A DNA stretch of 64,000 nucleotides from Paraconiothyrium sp. Pb-2020 (Eukaryota > Ascomycota > Dothideomycetes > Pleosporales > Didymosphaeriaceae). Position 1 is the first letter of the stretch; the number at the start of each line of letters is the position of its first letter. The notes under the pieces are model-generated. The model was not told the DNA's origin. It did no database searches and saw only the letters and a list, made by a program, of their open reading frames with translations. This document shows, in pieces, positions 52,571 to 62,813 of this stretch. The stretch lies in contig JAJUBI010000004.1 in assembly GCA_022419385.1 (NCBI GenBank), positions 558,001-622,000 of the forward strand, in the 5' to 3' direction. The position numbers were made by a program, and so were the translations under genes.

Positions 52571-53833
52571 ATGAGCCGTCTCCTCCCTAATCCAGGCCGG
52601 AAGAAATTCAATAACGAAGATGACTTCGAAGATCCTTTACTTCACGACAACAGGGAAGGCTCCGACGATGAAATCGAATTAGCCGACCTCGAGCTAAATG
52701 GTCGCGAACGTACTCCCGTCAGCCATTACCGGCATCGAGATGAACTACCTAAGAAGCATGTATCATGGTTCTGGATCGCGTCCGCACTGGCAGTTTGTGT
52801 AATAGGCTTCGTCATTAATACCGAAGCAACTGCGTACGTCGAGGATGCTTTGGACTGGAAGAAACCCTTCGCAACCATGTATCTGACCCACGGCTCGCTG
52901 GTCCTGCCATGGATTGTCCATATCTTCTACCTCCGCTGGAGGAACCGCTCTACTCCCTACCAATCCTGGGTCCGCGACTACAATAATACACTTCGCTCTT
53001 CCATCGCCACGATTGATGCCTTTGCTACTTCGGGTCCAAAGTTTATCCTGAAACGGCCAGGCCAACAAGGCGGACCTCTGGATTTTCTTGCTAGCACAAT
53101 GGCAATCGTCACTGTCGTTCTCACTATCAGCGGCGCGTCTTGGTTTACCTCGCTTTCCTTGACCACACCAGCGGATTTGACAGCAATTTATAATTGCGCT
53201 ACTTTTTTCGCGGCTGCCTTCTCTGTCCCTATTCTGAAGGAGAAACTCGGTCGGCTCAGCATCATTGCTGTCGCCCTGTCTATCGGCGGAACGTTTACGA
53301 TAGCGTACGGAGACACCACGGCCGAGCATGCTGAATCTTCTATCGGCGCGAGCAGATTCCTCGGTAATATCATCGCCTGCGCAGGCGCCGTTGCCTTCGG
53401 CTTATATGAGGTCCTCTTCAAGAAATGGGCTTGTTCGTCTCGGCCGGAGACACAGGAGTCCAGCATCCCCCTGACTTTGGCTGCATCTGCGTTGACGGGG
53501 TTTTACACGTTAGGCTTCTTATGGATTGCTTTTCCCATCTTGCATATTTTCGGTATCGAAGAGTTTGCGTTGCCAAGTTTGCATGCAGTGTTATGGATTG
53601 TCATTGCGGTGTTGTCGGCAGCGATTTCAATCACTTTGCTTGCATTACTAGTTGTGTGGACAGATCCTGTTTTCGGATCAATGGCAAACGTTCTGAGCGT
53701 CTTCTTCGTAGCATTAGCGGATTGGCTGGTCTGGGGACTCACTCCCTCTGCGGCGACGTATATCGGTGGCACTCTCATCTTGGTCGCGTTCGCAATGCTG
53801 TCGTACGATACCATGGCGAAAGAGAAGGATTAA
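52571..53833 (+). CDS. Drug/metabolite transporter superfamily (EamA/SLC35F-like) protein
   Basis: Single exon, 420 aa, ATG at 52571. An acidic cytosolic N-terminus of about 60 residues is followed by about ten hydrophobic helices, near residues 66-85, 98-120, 165-190, 200-217, 222-240, 257-278, 293-316, 325-352, 355-380 and 388-410. The duplicated five-helix layout, the central segment TPADLTAIYNCATFFAAAFSVPILKEKL and the closing VLSVFFVALADWLVWG...GGTLILVAFAML are typical of DMT/EamA-type carriers related to yeast vacuolar YML018C. Substrate unknown. It follows mysA on the same strand, so export or vacuolar storage of a mycosporine is an attractive guess, but such carriers are common and the neighbourhood may be chance. 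Confidence 0.85.
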   Translation: MSRLLPNPGRKKFNNEDDFEDPLLHDNREGSDDEIELADLELNGRERTPVSHYRHRDELPKKHVSWFWIASALAVCVIGFVINTEATAYVEDALDWKKPFATMYLTHGSLVLPWIVHIFYLRWRNRSTPYQSWVRDYNNTLRSSIATIDAFATSGPKFILKRPGQQGGPLDFLASTMAIVTVVLTISGASWFTSLSLTTPADLTAIYNCATFFAAAFSVPILKEKLGRLSIIAVALSIGGTFTIAYGDTTAEHAESSIGASRFLGNIIACAGAVAFGLYEVLFKKWACSSRPETQESSIPLTLAASALTGFYTLGFLWIAFPILHIFGIEEFALPSLHAVLWIVIAVLSAAISITLLALLVVWTDPVFGSMANVLSVFFVALADWLVWGLTPSAATYIGGTLILVAFAMLSYDTMAKEKD

Positions 53834-54153
53834 ATTTTGAGCGTTAAGGCGCGGCGGGTGGTGTAAATATAGTACAGAGCAAGCGAGCATAACGTTTAGC
53901 ACAAATTGATATCACAGTGGACGATCGGCCGTCATTCATAATCGTTCATTGACTGAACCTATGGGCCTTTGCCAGACGCGCGTAATATACGTCCCAAGGT
54001 CAATCTACACATAGCCTGGAAAGGCCAGTTGCTGTCTCAACAGGGTATCGACCCTGGATCATCGGCAGGATTATCATGCATAATGCGAGAAGTTGCCGCA
54101 GACATTCAGGGCTGAGTTGCCCGTACGCACATCCGCTGCTCCTCTTAGGTCTC
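53834..54153. other. Convergent 3' region
   Basis: 320 bp between the transporter (+) and PRE1 (-) stops. Nothing else is seen. Confidence 0.5.
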
Positions 54154-54959
54154 TCAAGGCACGTCCACCTTCACATCATCCTCATAGTCCAGCTCTTTTA
54201 CGCCATCCTTGGTTATAACCTTCACTAAAACACCCTTGAAGTCGATCGGTAGACGCCGCTTGAGCTCCTCGGTACACATGCGCAGGATCTTCATACCCTG
54301 CTCGAAGTCGATGTCGGGGTGATGATGCTTGTCCAGAAGCGAGAGGCAGTAGTACCTGAGCGCCAATTAGCTGGGTATGGTCACGAGTATGTATCCACTC
54401 TATGATTGCTTTAAGTGGTAGCGTTGATAGAAACATACTGAGCGTATCCATGTGCCGCATAGGGCACTGGTGCCAGACTCGCCAAGTAGTCAATCCAGTA
54501 CAATGTGGGCTTATCTGCAATGTTGTCGTATCCGCCGAGGAGTAGGTTCACGGTATACGGTCTCCTTGAGCGCAGCGCTCGTGCAAGTTCCCCTCTAACG
54601 AAATTGGCGGTCGCGGACGGTGAAAGCTCCATGCCGTTGCGCATCGAATACAGCTGAACATTCGCTTGAATGTACTCCGCAAATTGCACTGAACCTGGGG
54701 TTAGCCCTGCCTATACCTAGCCCATTCATACGGGCGGGACAACGTACCAGTGTCACCAGCCTCCCCCGAGAATGCCATCAGCGTGTGCGGGTTGAGTTCT
54801 CGTGTCTTGTCGTCGGAGGCTTTCAGGATGGTGGCGCCTCGCATAGCGGCTTTCGATGCGGCGATCAGGGTGAAGTCCTTGCCGGTGATTCCCAGAAGTA
54901 CCTCCCTAGAGGGTTGTCAGTATCAGTGACAGCTCGAAGACCAGTTGCTCTTCATACAT
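54154..54959 (-). CDS. PRE1: 20S proteasome subunit beta-4 (PRE1/PSMB2), start codon split by an intron
   Basis: Model: complement(join(54154..54355, 54439..54688, 54748..54905, 54958..54959)), 203 aa, the normal family length. The first coding exon is only AT (54958-54959); the 52-nt intron 54906-54957 (donor GTATGA, branch CTGAC, acceptor CTCTAG) brings the G that completes ATG, giving MEVLLGITGKDF, the exact family start. Other marks are AAMRGATILK, SGEAGDTVQFAEYIQ, YWIDYLASLAPVPYAAHGYAQ split between exons, and RLPIDFKGVLVK. It is a structural, non-catalytic beta subunit that lacks the N-terminal threonine pro-sequence of active subunits. Divergent from enolase. Confidence 0.95.
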
Positions 54960-56019
54960 GATGACGACGGCTCAAAGCGGTTTTCGAATGTGATCGGCGG
55001 AGTCGTATTTATTTATTTCAAAGCGAGCGGTTGAGTAGGTAGGGGCGGAGGAGCTCAAGCAGAGCGGCAAGATGATGAGGTATGGCGAAGGCGCTTGTTG
55101 GTCGGTGGTGAACGCGGCCGGAGCTGCCTGCGCCAAGAACAGAGCTCTTAGTCGGGCTTAGCGCAGGCCTTCGATACACGTGACCTTCGATCGTCCTCCC
55201 CAAGGTACAAAGCCCATTGAAACTGCGACTTCTGTAAGCTAAGCCAGTCGAGCGTTTGCAAGTGTTATTTGAAGCGAAGAGTGCTAGCCCCTTAAACATT
55301 ATCGAGCACCGTCACGTCTGAACGTTATCCTCCCGCCAAAGCCCTCACAACAACCCGTCATTTCATTCGATCCCTGGGCATTCTGTCACAACGCCGAGAG
55401 TCGCATTCTTGGTGTTTTGCCCTTGTTCAGGGTCTGGCTGGATGATGGAGCCGAGCCACCGCTCTCGAAGTCAAGGGATCAATGCTCGCAGATTGACGAA
55501 ATCCACAGCGGTTGCTCTAACAACTTGGCGGCCGTGGTGAGACTCAATTGATGCAGCTTCTTCCCTATTCCACGGCCGCAAGACCGTGTTGGCCAATGAC
55601 GCGTGGGCCCCAACACAGCTGCGCAGAAGCAGAGCGTGCCCCGCCAACGCCAAATAAGTGCCAGTGCCCCTCAACAACTGGGCCATTCTCACCCCATCAC
55701 CCATCCTCATCTCCGTTGACCATCTGATCACAAAAAGTCGAACGTAAGTCAATTGCTTCCTTGAATATCTCATCCGCGGCCGCCGGCCTATCCCACAGCT
55801 CCCACGCCTCGGAAGCCGGAGAGCGCGGTTCTGGGCTGCGACCGTCTTATCCACAGCTCTGCTTTTTCTGCCCAGGGATCCACGCCTTGACTGAATCTTT
55901 TATCATCACTTGACTGCGCCCTGCCGCCCATCTATATATCCGCAAGCTTCCTGCTAGCTCCGTCTTGGATCAATTGCATCCTCTCTTCCACTTTCAGCTG
56001 ACCCCGCTTCGCAGTCAAC
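54960..56019. promoter_or_regulatory. Divergent promoter region PRE1 / enolase
   Basis: 1.06 kb. A TATATA at 55933-55938 lies 82 bp before the enolase ATG, followed by a pyrimidine-rich leader typical of highly expressed fungal genes. A GTAAGT near 55744 could mark a 5'-UTR intron, unproven. Confidence 0.5.
55933..55938 (+). promoter_or_regulatory. TATA-like box of enolase
   Basis: TATATA 82 bp before the start codon, followed by a CT-rich leader. Confidence 0.4.
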
Positions 56020-57447
56020 ATGGCCATTACCAAGATCCACGCCCGTACCGTGTACGACTCTCGCGGTAACCCTACCGTCGAGGTCGACCTTGTCAGCGAG
56101 ACCGGCCTGCACCGCGCTATCGTGCCTTCTGGTGCCTCCACTGGCTCCCACGAGGCCTGCGAACTCCGCGATGGTGACAAGTGTGAGGAAACTCCAAAAA
56201 CTATGCATTCTTGAAGATATGCTCATCGCTCTCATAGCCAAGTGGGGTGGTAAGGGCGTCACCAAGGCTGTTGCCAACGTGAACGACGTCATCGCACCTG
56301 CCCTCATCAAGGAGAAGATCGATGTCAAGGATCAATCCGCCGTCGACGCCTTCCTCAACAAGCTGGACGGTACGAAGAACAAGGAGAAGCTCGGTGCCAA
56401 TGCCATCCTCGGAGTCAGCATGGCTGTCGCAAAGGCCGCCGCCGCCGAGAAGGGTGTTCCTCTGTACGCCCACATCTCGGACCTTGCCGGCACTAAGAAG
56501 CCCTATGTCCTTCCTGTTCCCTTCCAGAACGTGCTCAACGGTGGCTCTCACGCCGGTGGCCGTCTTGCTTTCCAGGAGTTCATGATCGTTCCTTCGGAGG
56601 CTCCTTCCTTCAGCGAAGCTATGCGCCAGGGCGCCGAGGTCTACCAGAAGCTCAAGAGCCTTGCTAAGAAGAAGTACGGCCAGTCCGCCGGCAACGTCGG
56701 TGACGAGGGTGGTGAGTAAACACTGTCGTTTTGATCCATGGGGCATGGACTTACATTACATCTCTAGGTGTCGCTCCTGATATTCAGACCCCCGAAGAGG
56801 CACTCGATCTCATCACCGATGCCATTGAGGAGGCTGGATACACTGGCAAGATCAAGATCGCTATGGATGTCGCGTCCAGCGAGTTCTACAAGACCGAAGA
56901 GAAGAAGTACGACCTCGACTTCAAGAACCCCGACAGCGACAAGAGCAAGTGGCTCTCCTACGAGCAACTCGCCGATCTCTACAAGTCTTTGGCTGAGAAG
57001 TACCCCATTGTCAGCATCGAGGACCCCTTCGCTGAGGACGACTGGGAGGCCTGGAGCTACTTCTTCAAGACTTCCGACTTCCAAATTGTCGGTGATGACT
57101 TGACTGTCACCAACCCTGAGTTCATCAAGAAGGCCATCGAGCTCAAGTCTTGCAACGCTCTTCTCCTCAAGGTCAACCAGATCGGTACCATCTCAGAAGC
57201 TATCCAAGCTGCCAAGGACGCTTTTGGTGCTGGCTGGGGCGTCATGGTCTCCCACCGCTCTGGTGAGACCGAGGATGTGACCATTGCCGACATCGTCGTT
57301 GGTCTCCGAAGCGGACAGATCAAGACTGGTGCACCCGCACGATCTGAACGTTTAGCCAAGCTCAACCAGATCCTTCGTATCGAGGAGGAGCTCGGCTCAA
57401 ACGCCATCTACGCCGGCTCGAACTTCCGCACTGCGGTTAACTTGTAA
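56020..57447 (+). CDS. ENO1: Enolase (phosphopyruvate hydratase)
   Basis: Model: join(56020..56182, 56238..56711, 56768..57447), 438 aa, the usual fungal length. It interconverts 2-phosphoglycerate and phosphoenolpyruvate in glycolysis, as a Mg2+-dependent cytosolic dimer. Motifs are the start KIHARTVYDSRGNPTVEVD, the flexible loop SGASTGSHEACEL, NVGDEGGVAPDIQ across the second intron, SIEDPFAEDDW (metal ligands), LLLKVNQIGT with the catalytic Lys, and SHRSGETEDV. Introns are 55 and 56 nt, both with strong GTGAG donors. Codon use is strongly C-ending (GTC, ATC, AAG), as expected for an abundant protein. Confidence 0.97.
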
Positions 57448-58625
57448 ACGTCTGTGTCTCCACTGTTCAGCGCAAGAAAATTCAAGATGATCCCACACGT
57501 CGAGACAGGTTGGATGTGAAATAGGGTAATACTTTGTAGACTCACGAAATTGGTCATGAGAACACGCCCAATGAGGTAACGTCAAAAGCAAATGAAGAAT
57601 CGAAATTCCATTTGTAACACTTCTTTCTTCAAATCGTGACCTACTATCGCATCGCTAACGGGGATAACGAGCTAAGCTCTACCTAAATTTTGAGTCTCGA
57701 CACTAGATTTGTAGCAAGTGACCAGTTTCCGCATTGCTCCTCCAAAATTGAACAAGACCTCTTCGATATCCTCTCGACCCAACAAGCTTGAAATGAGAAG
57801 CTCCCATCTGTTATGCCCTGGAATCATCACTCGGCTGGACACATGGCTCCCTGTGATGTGATTAGAAGCGAACCCAACGCGCAACACCTTCGGGCGCCTG
57901 TGTCTTCTCAGCAACTCACTTCTGTACTTTCGCAACCAAATTGCCTCAGCTTGCGCATCTCCTTCTCTCTGCCCTTCTCCCGGTCTGCGGTCAGCACTCC
58001 ATTTGCAGATTGGTGGTCGACGCCGCCGAGCTACTCGCTTTCACAGCATTGTGTAGACCAGCGTCACGCGCGAACGCAGCACTGCCTGCTTAATCAAAGC
58101 GATATGTACGAGAATACATCATTCCTTGTTCTATTGTCATCTCTTGCTTTCGGGCTTCAGTCTTTGGTTCTAATCTCATTTGGTGTTTCTTTGTCTTCAC
58201 AGCTTTCAACAACTTCGACAAGCTCATAAGTAATGGTCGGTCCTACAATGCCATCCCCAGTTTTAATTTTCCCTTTGCATACCATTTCACTCACGGACGC
58301 GTTATAGTTGCTTCTCTTCAGCGTGTTTACGTTCATTAGCACCTCCAGCGTCTTGCATTTGGCATCCACGTCGCGTAGAGTCATCAGCTACCCCGTCGCA
58401 CACACACACGCACATACACCATTATCAATCATTCCCATCGATACTCGCATCAATCGCGCCAATCACAACTAGGCCAAATATCAAGATCACAAAGCAAGTA
58501 CGTCGATCTTTCATATACACATACCTCTGGCTGGTCAGATCAGTCTACATCCACGCATTTCCCAAGGCCGGCCCCTCCAAGCCACCTCATTAGCATTCCC
58601 GCCAGTTCAAGAGGACCAAATAGCG
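57448..58625. other. Intergenic
   Basis: Enolase 3' flank and the promoter/leader of the next gene. A short CA-rich run lies at about 58398-58419. A 75-codon minus frame (58157-58384) starts with ATG but has no recognised homology. Confidence 0.45.
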
Positions 58626-61163
58626 ATGGCTGACGGTGAACCAGTACGTGGACTCGTTCGCAACCCCTTTCCCAGGAGGTCTGCTTTCCTCAGGCGCAAC
58701 ACACGCGGAAGCCGGAGGGCTCGCGGTTCACCCAAGATGAATGATAGCGTTGCAAAACGCCCTTACTTGGCACAGAAATCCTCCTTCGCACCAAGCCTGA
58801 AGGCTGTGTCGCAGTATACGTCTCCAATAGACGAATACACCGGGTACGACAGCGCCTACGTCGCCATGTCACCATCCGATCGACCACAACCGGCCATATA
58901 CGACATCCGTGAGGTTCCAGACACTTATATCTACGGTTTCAATGGGCCATACTTCGATGATGGCGTTGACTCGGATGCATTACAGGTACACTCAAAATTG
59001 GAGAAATCGAAGAGAAGGTCTTCAACGAATACTCCGCAAGGATATTTCCTACCACCACCAGTGCGGCTGTCGCCGTTTCCAAGTTTTCAACGAAAGCCAG
59101 ATTTGTCTTCCCAGCCTCCATCTCTGTCAGAGGGCTCCGTGTCTCCAGTCCTTGACAGACCCGCAACACCAAGGCACATCCCAACTAAAACCATGTACAA
59201 GCAAGGTGAGCAGCACGAGACCGGTCTCGCAATACAGAATATCGGTTGGGATGACTTTCGCTCTTCTCGAACATCCATACATATCGACGGACATACGGAA
59301 TCTGCATCGCGATACACTCCATGGCCGAAGTCTGACAAGCAGGTACCTCCAATTGCAGCTCGGTCCAAGTTTCGGGAGAACGCGCCCAAAAAGATGACGA
59401 CCAAGCATGCTCTACCATCCTCAATTGCGCAGTCAAAAAAACCTCGTAAGCAGTCAGACATGCAGACATTGACGAGGATGCACAAGTTCGGCAAAAAACT
59501 TCAGGTAGTGTACCACCAAGGTCCCAAAGGTGAAGGCCAGAAAATGTGGAACGGCATTCGGCGCAAACAAAAGGAGAAGCGCGAGCTGAAACCCACACAG
59601 GCACCTCTGAAGACAGCGCGTAGTCCACGCACACAAGCTGTGCGCACAGAAGCTCACAAGGAGCAGCTCAATGATCTCCACGCCGCAGCTCTCGATATGC
59701 GGGCGCCCAAGGCGCCGCTTATCTCGCCTCCCCTTCAGTCTCGCCCTAAGCCTTCTGTACCAGCTCGCCCAGCACCTTTGGGTGTTCTCAGGTCTCCAGT
59801 CATCCACAAGCCACTCCCAGGCACTGTGCCGATGAAGCTTCGTGGAAGCGCAGGATCCCATGGCCAGGTGAGCACTACCTCCACATACACTTACCACTCA
59901 TGGGATGTTCCCGTGGCAGCATCCCGGAGCGTACAGTACGATTCTCGTGAATCCATTATCGACTACTCCCAGTCGAAGGCCCGCGTACCAATGCTTGATC
60001 CTTGCCCCAAGCCCAGGGCGGTCCAGAAAAAGGGTCTTCCTCCTCGACCTGTACTTGCTCCGGGTGAGAAAGATCCCCCTGAGCTAGCGGAGCAAGAGAA
60101 GATGTATAAATTACGCGTGGGTTCAAATGGCTCTCGGCCGGCCGTGCATGAACTCTCATGTCCAACGAAACCCGATGGAGGTTTGGCATTCTCGACCGCG
60201 CCATCAAAGTCGCAGACCAACCTCCTGGCAGGGCCTAGCCTCGCAGTGAGTAGCCAATTTCCCTATGTTGCTTCTAGATCCCACAACACCTTTGCCTTTC
60301 TAGACGACCGCCAGACAGAACGTCCGCGCCGCAACAAGGTGAAGGGCAAAGAGCCAAAGAGCCTGTTCGCCGAGCTCGCATCTAACTTCTTTGATGTCCC
60401 CTCGCAGTCCAAAGAAGGTCTCTCAACGAACAAAGACGGTCCACCTAAACAAGCCAAAGAACACCTCGCTAACCTTATATCCCATCACAAGGATAAAGCC
60501 CGCTTGAAGCAACAGCAGAAACTCAAAGAGCAGATCAGCAATCCCCGCCCTGTCCTCGCACCCAATAACTTGACCGCGAAATCTTCTACTGCGTCAGGTG
60601 GAGTGGGTGAGCCGGCGGCAGCTGTAACTGTTGCACCGCTCAAGGCAGCTCACGCGCATGGTAAAGCAAACCTTCCTCCTCCTGTCCCTCCTCTTCCAGC
60701 AGATTACCTTGTCCAGCACTCTGCCAGCCAGAACAACCTGCACACAAAGGGCAAGGCAAAGAAGAAGAAAGCTAACTGGGCAGTTCCCTTCTCCCGCCCC
60801 CGTCCCCGCCGCGACAGCGATGCTTCTATGGTGTGCGCGGATGCGCGCCAGAGTGAGCGTCGGCATCAGCATGGCCAAGAGCAGAAACAAAGGAAGCATG
60901 ACTCTGGCGCGCTGAACATGATGACTTTCAAGGGACCGGTGAGGCAGCAGGTAGAGGAGATAAAGGTGAGGGACCCTGGCCCGCCGAGGCAGGCGCAAAG
61001 ATATCGGTACTCTGACGAGAGTTTGGTGCCGGAGCCGTTGGGGATAAGGAAGAGTGAGACTGCTAGGACGGAGTCGAGCTTTTACCGAAAGTATGACAGT
61101 TTGATTGGCGAATATGATGACAGTGGCTGTAAGGGCGATGAGGGTAGGAATGGGTGGTTTTAG
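58626..61163 (+). CDS. Large disordered protein, function unknown
   Basis: Single exon, 845 aa, ATG at 58626 preceded closely by an in-frame TAG. Rich in Pro, Ser, Lys and Arg; mostly predicted disordered by eye. There are basic clusters (RRSAFLRRNTRGSRRAR; KAKKKKANW) and Pro-rich runs (LPPPVPPLP) that could bind SH3 or nuclear-import partners. A short charged helix around residues 610-640 (KEHLANLISHHKDKARLKQQQ) may form a coiled coil. No enzymatic or membrane domain is visible. I do not recognise the family. Codon use resembles the neighbouring real genes, so it is probably translated. Confidence 0.7.
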   Translation: MADGEPVRGLVRNPFPRRSAFLRRNTRGSRRARGSPKMNDSVAKRPYLAQKSSFAPSLKAVSQYTSPIDEYTGYDSAYVAMSPSDRPQPAIYDIREVPDTYIYGFNGPYFDDGVDSDALQVHSKLEKSKRRSSTNTPQGYFLPPPVRLSPFPSFQRKPDLSSQPPSLSEGSVSPVLDRPATPRHIPTKTMYKQGEQHETGLAIQNIGWDDFRSSRTSIHIDGHTESASRYTPWPKSDKQVPPIAARSKFRENAPKKMTTKHALPSSIAQSKKPRKQSDMQTLTRMHKFGKKLQVVYHQGPKGEGQKMWNGIRRKQKEKRELKPTQAPLKTARSPRTQAVRTEAHKEQLNDLHAAALDMRAPKAPLISPPLQSRPKPSVPARPAPLGVLRSPVIHKPLPGTVPMKLRGSAGSHGQVSTTSTYTYHSWDVPVAASRSVQYDSRESIIDYSQSKARVPMLDPCPKPRAVQKKGLPPRPVLAPGEKDPPELAEQEKMYKLRVGSNGSRPAVHELSCPTKPDGGLAFSTAPSKSQTNLLAGPSLAVSSQFPYVASRSHNTFAFLDDRQTERPRRNKVKGKEPKSLFAELASNFFDVPSQSKEGLSTNKDGPPKQAKEHLANLISHHKDKARLKQQQKLKEQISNPRPVLAPNNLTAKSSTASGGVGEPAAAVTVAPLKAAHAHGKANLPPPVPPLPADYLVQHSASQNNLHTKGKAKKKKANWAVPFSRPRPRRDSDASMVCADARQSERRHQHGQEQKQRKHDSGALNMMTFKGPVRQQVEEIKVRDPGPPRQAQRYRYSDESLVPEPLGIRKSETARTESSFYRKYDSLIGEYDDSGCKGDEGRNGWF

Positions 61164-61517
61164 GGGTGGAGGACAATACGTCATGATCATTCAAGAAGCG
61201 GATAATTAAGTAATAACGGTATGGAAGTGGAGGAGGGTGATACCCATGGATTGAGCATCTGCTATGTATTCCTTTCGAAGAACGATAATGTTGCTTTGGC
61301 CTTGTATGCATTGATGTTGTAGTATCCTGCACACTATCAGCGCAATGTTGACGTCTGCCATATGCATGATGCTAACTCCTCGATTCCAAATTTGCACATT
61401 GACCCTAATAGTAGCACAAGCCTCACTCGTCTCGTAGCGAGTTGAAGCGATATTCACAAGCTTGACAACACACAATTTCTTTCACTGCTCTCTCGATATC
61501 ATACCCACCCGTGCTCT
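61164..61517. other. Convergent 3' region
   Basis: 354 bp between the disordered-protein gene (+) and MPC1 (-). No other feature seen. Confidence 0.5.
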
Positions 61518-62133
61518 CTACTTGCCCACATTCTTGACCGCGCTCTCAACCTTGCCTTCTGCCTGCTTCGCCGCCTCCTTCGCTTTATCCGCCAGATCCT
61601 TGCCTCCCATGTTCCAGTAGTTCACGTATCGGTATCCCTGCACGAGTTGCGAGGAGAAGTTGATGGCGTGGCAGCCGAAGAGGAGGTAGTTCGCGGGGGA
61701 GACGGCCAGGGCGTAGCGCATGAAGGTACCGGAGTAGAGGGAGAGGGCGGCGGTCATAGGGCCGGAGATGCTAGTTCCGCATTAGTAAGAGGGGAGTGGA
61801 GGATTGGGGATATTCACATCTCCGGATCTTTGCTCATGTCCGCGATGGCGGCGAGAGGAATACCGAAGTTACTCGCGGGGCCCCAGAAATCTATTTCGCA
61901 AATAGGTCAGCTTTGTGCTAATTCCTTCGTGCACCATCTCCACCATTCCTGTCCTCATATCGTCGTTAACCTTTCCAGCGCATTGCATCTTGCGCAACGC
62001 CGTTACCGGGCCCTCCGATCGATCGCAAACAACTAATCGTGTGCGCGAACAGGAACTTACGGGTCGAGCAAAAGTAATCAAGGTACTTGTTGGAGCGAAT
62101 TTTCGCATTGAGCGCCTTGATTGCGGCCGCCAT
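61518..62133 (-). CDS. MPC1: Mitochondrial pyruvate carrier subunit 1
   Basis: Model: complement(join(61518..61770, 61818..61890, 62061..62133)), 132 aa. Start MAAAIKALNAKIRSNKYLDY; splicing a 170-nt intron then gives STHFWGPASNFGIPLAAIADM, and a 47-nt intron gives EIISGPMTAALSLYSGTFMRYA. Two or three membrane helices and the run SPANYLLFGCHAINFSSQLVQGYRY are diagnostic of MPC1. With its MPC2/3 partner it moves pyruvate across the inner mitochondrial membrane. The tail is a charged Ala/Lys/Glu amphipathic stretch (ADKAKEAAKQAEGKVE), common in filamentous fungi and absent from shorter animal MPC1. Confidence 0.95.
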
Positions 62134-62813
62134 TCTGTCGAGTGGGGAGGAAAGCTGCGACCGGGTAGATTGAGCTGTCGTGAGTCTTCGGCGAGCGAAT
62201 CGAATCTTTGGCGTTGGGAGAACGCCGTCCGCCAAGACGGTTCGGAGCCGGTAGATCGGAGCGATCCATTCATGATGACTGATGGTCACGTGTGCGATGG
62301 GAGCCTCCTCCAGAGCTTGTACGTAGCTAGGGTATATCTAATTGGTGTATTCAATGGCACAGTGTGCTGGTGAGGCGAAGTCGCAGGCATGCCAGTGTGC
62401 TTGTGAAGTTGTTTGAGGGCAGTCAAGGGTAATTAGTATGCTCAAACGTCTGCGAGCATTGCAGCAGTGCAACTCAGCGGAAACATCACTTTCGCACATG
62501 TCATGATACAGTGATTGAACGTTTATTGTATGGTATCATTCTCCATAGAGCCGCCATTGAATCAGCTTCAGCAAATTTCTTCCACAAAATACTCCAAACG
62601 TCCTCCTCCATGGGCACCATGGTCTCGTCAGCAAAACACCAGAATATGCGACCAGTGATTCTTCGTGTCGACATAAGGCAGCAGTTTACTAAAACGACTG
62701 CTTGTGCTTCGTTATCGTTCGGTCGGTCCTCGATTGCATATCTCACGCCCAGGAAGCGCAGTCCTTTTCCCAATGCTTTTGCTCTCAGACATTTGCAAAT
62801 TTCTCTTTCTGAC
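62134..62813. other. Intergenic
   Basis: 680 bp holding the MPC1 promoter and SmB 3' flank. Nothing else supported. Confidence 0.5.

Noticed and set aside
58157..58384. 75-codon minus-strand ORF with ATG
   Set aside because: Composition is somewhat coding-like, but there is no recognised family and it lies in the leader region of the next gene; too weak to call.
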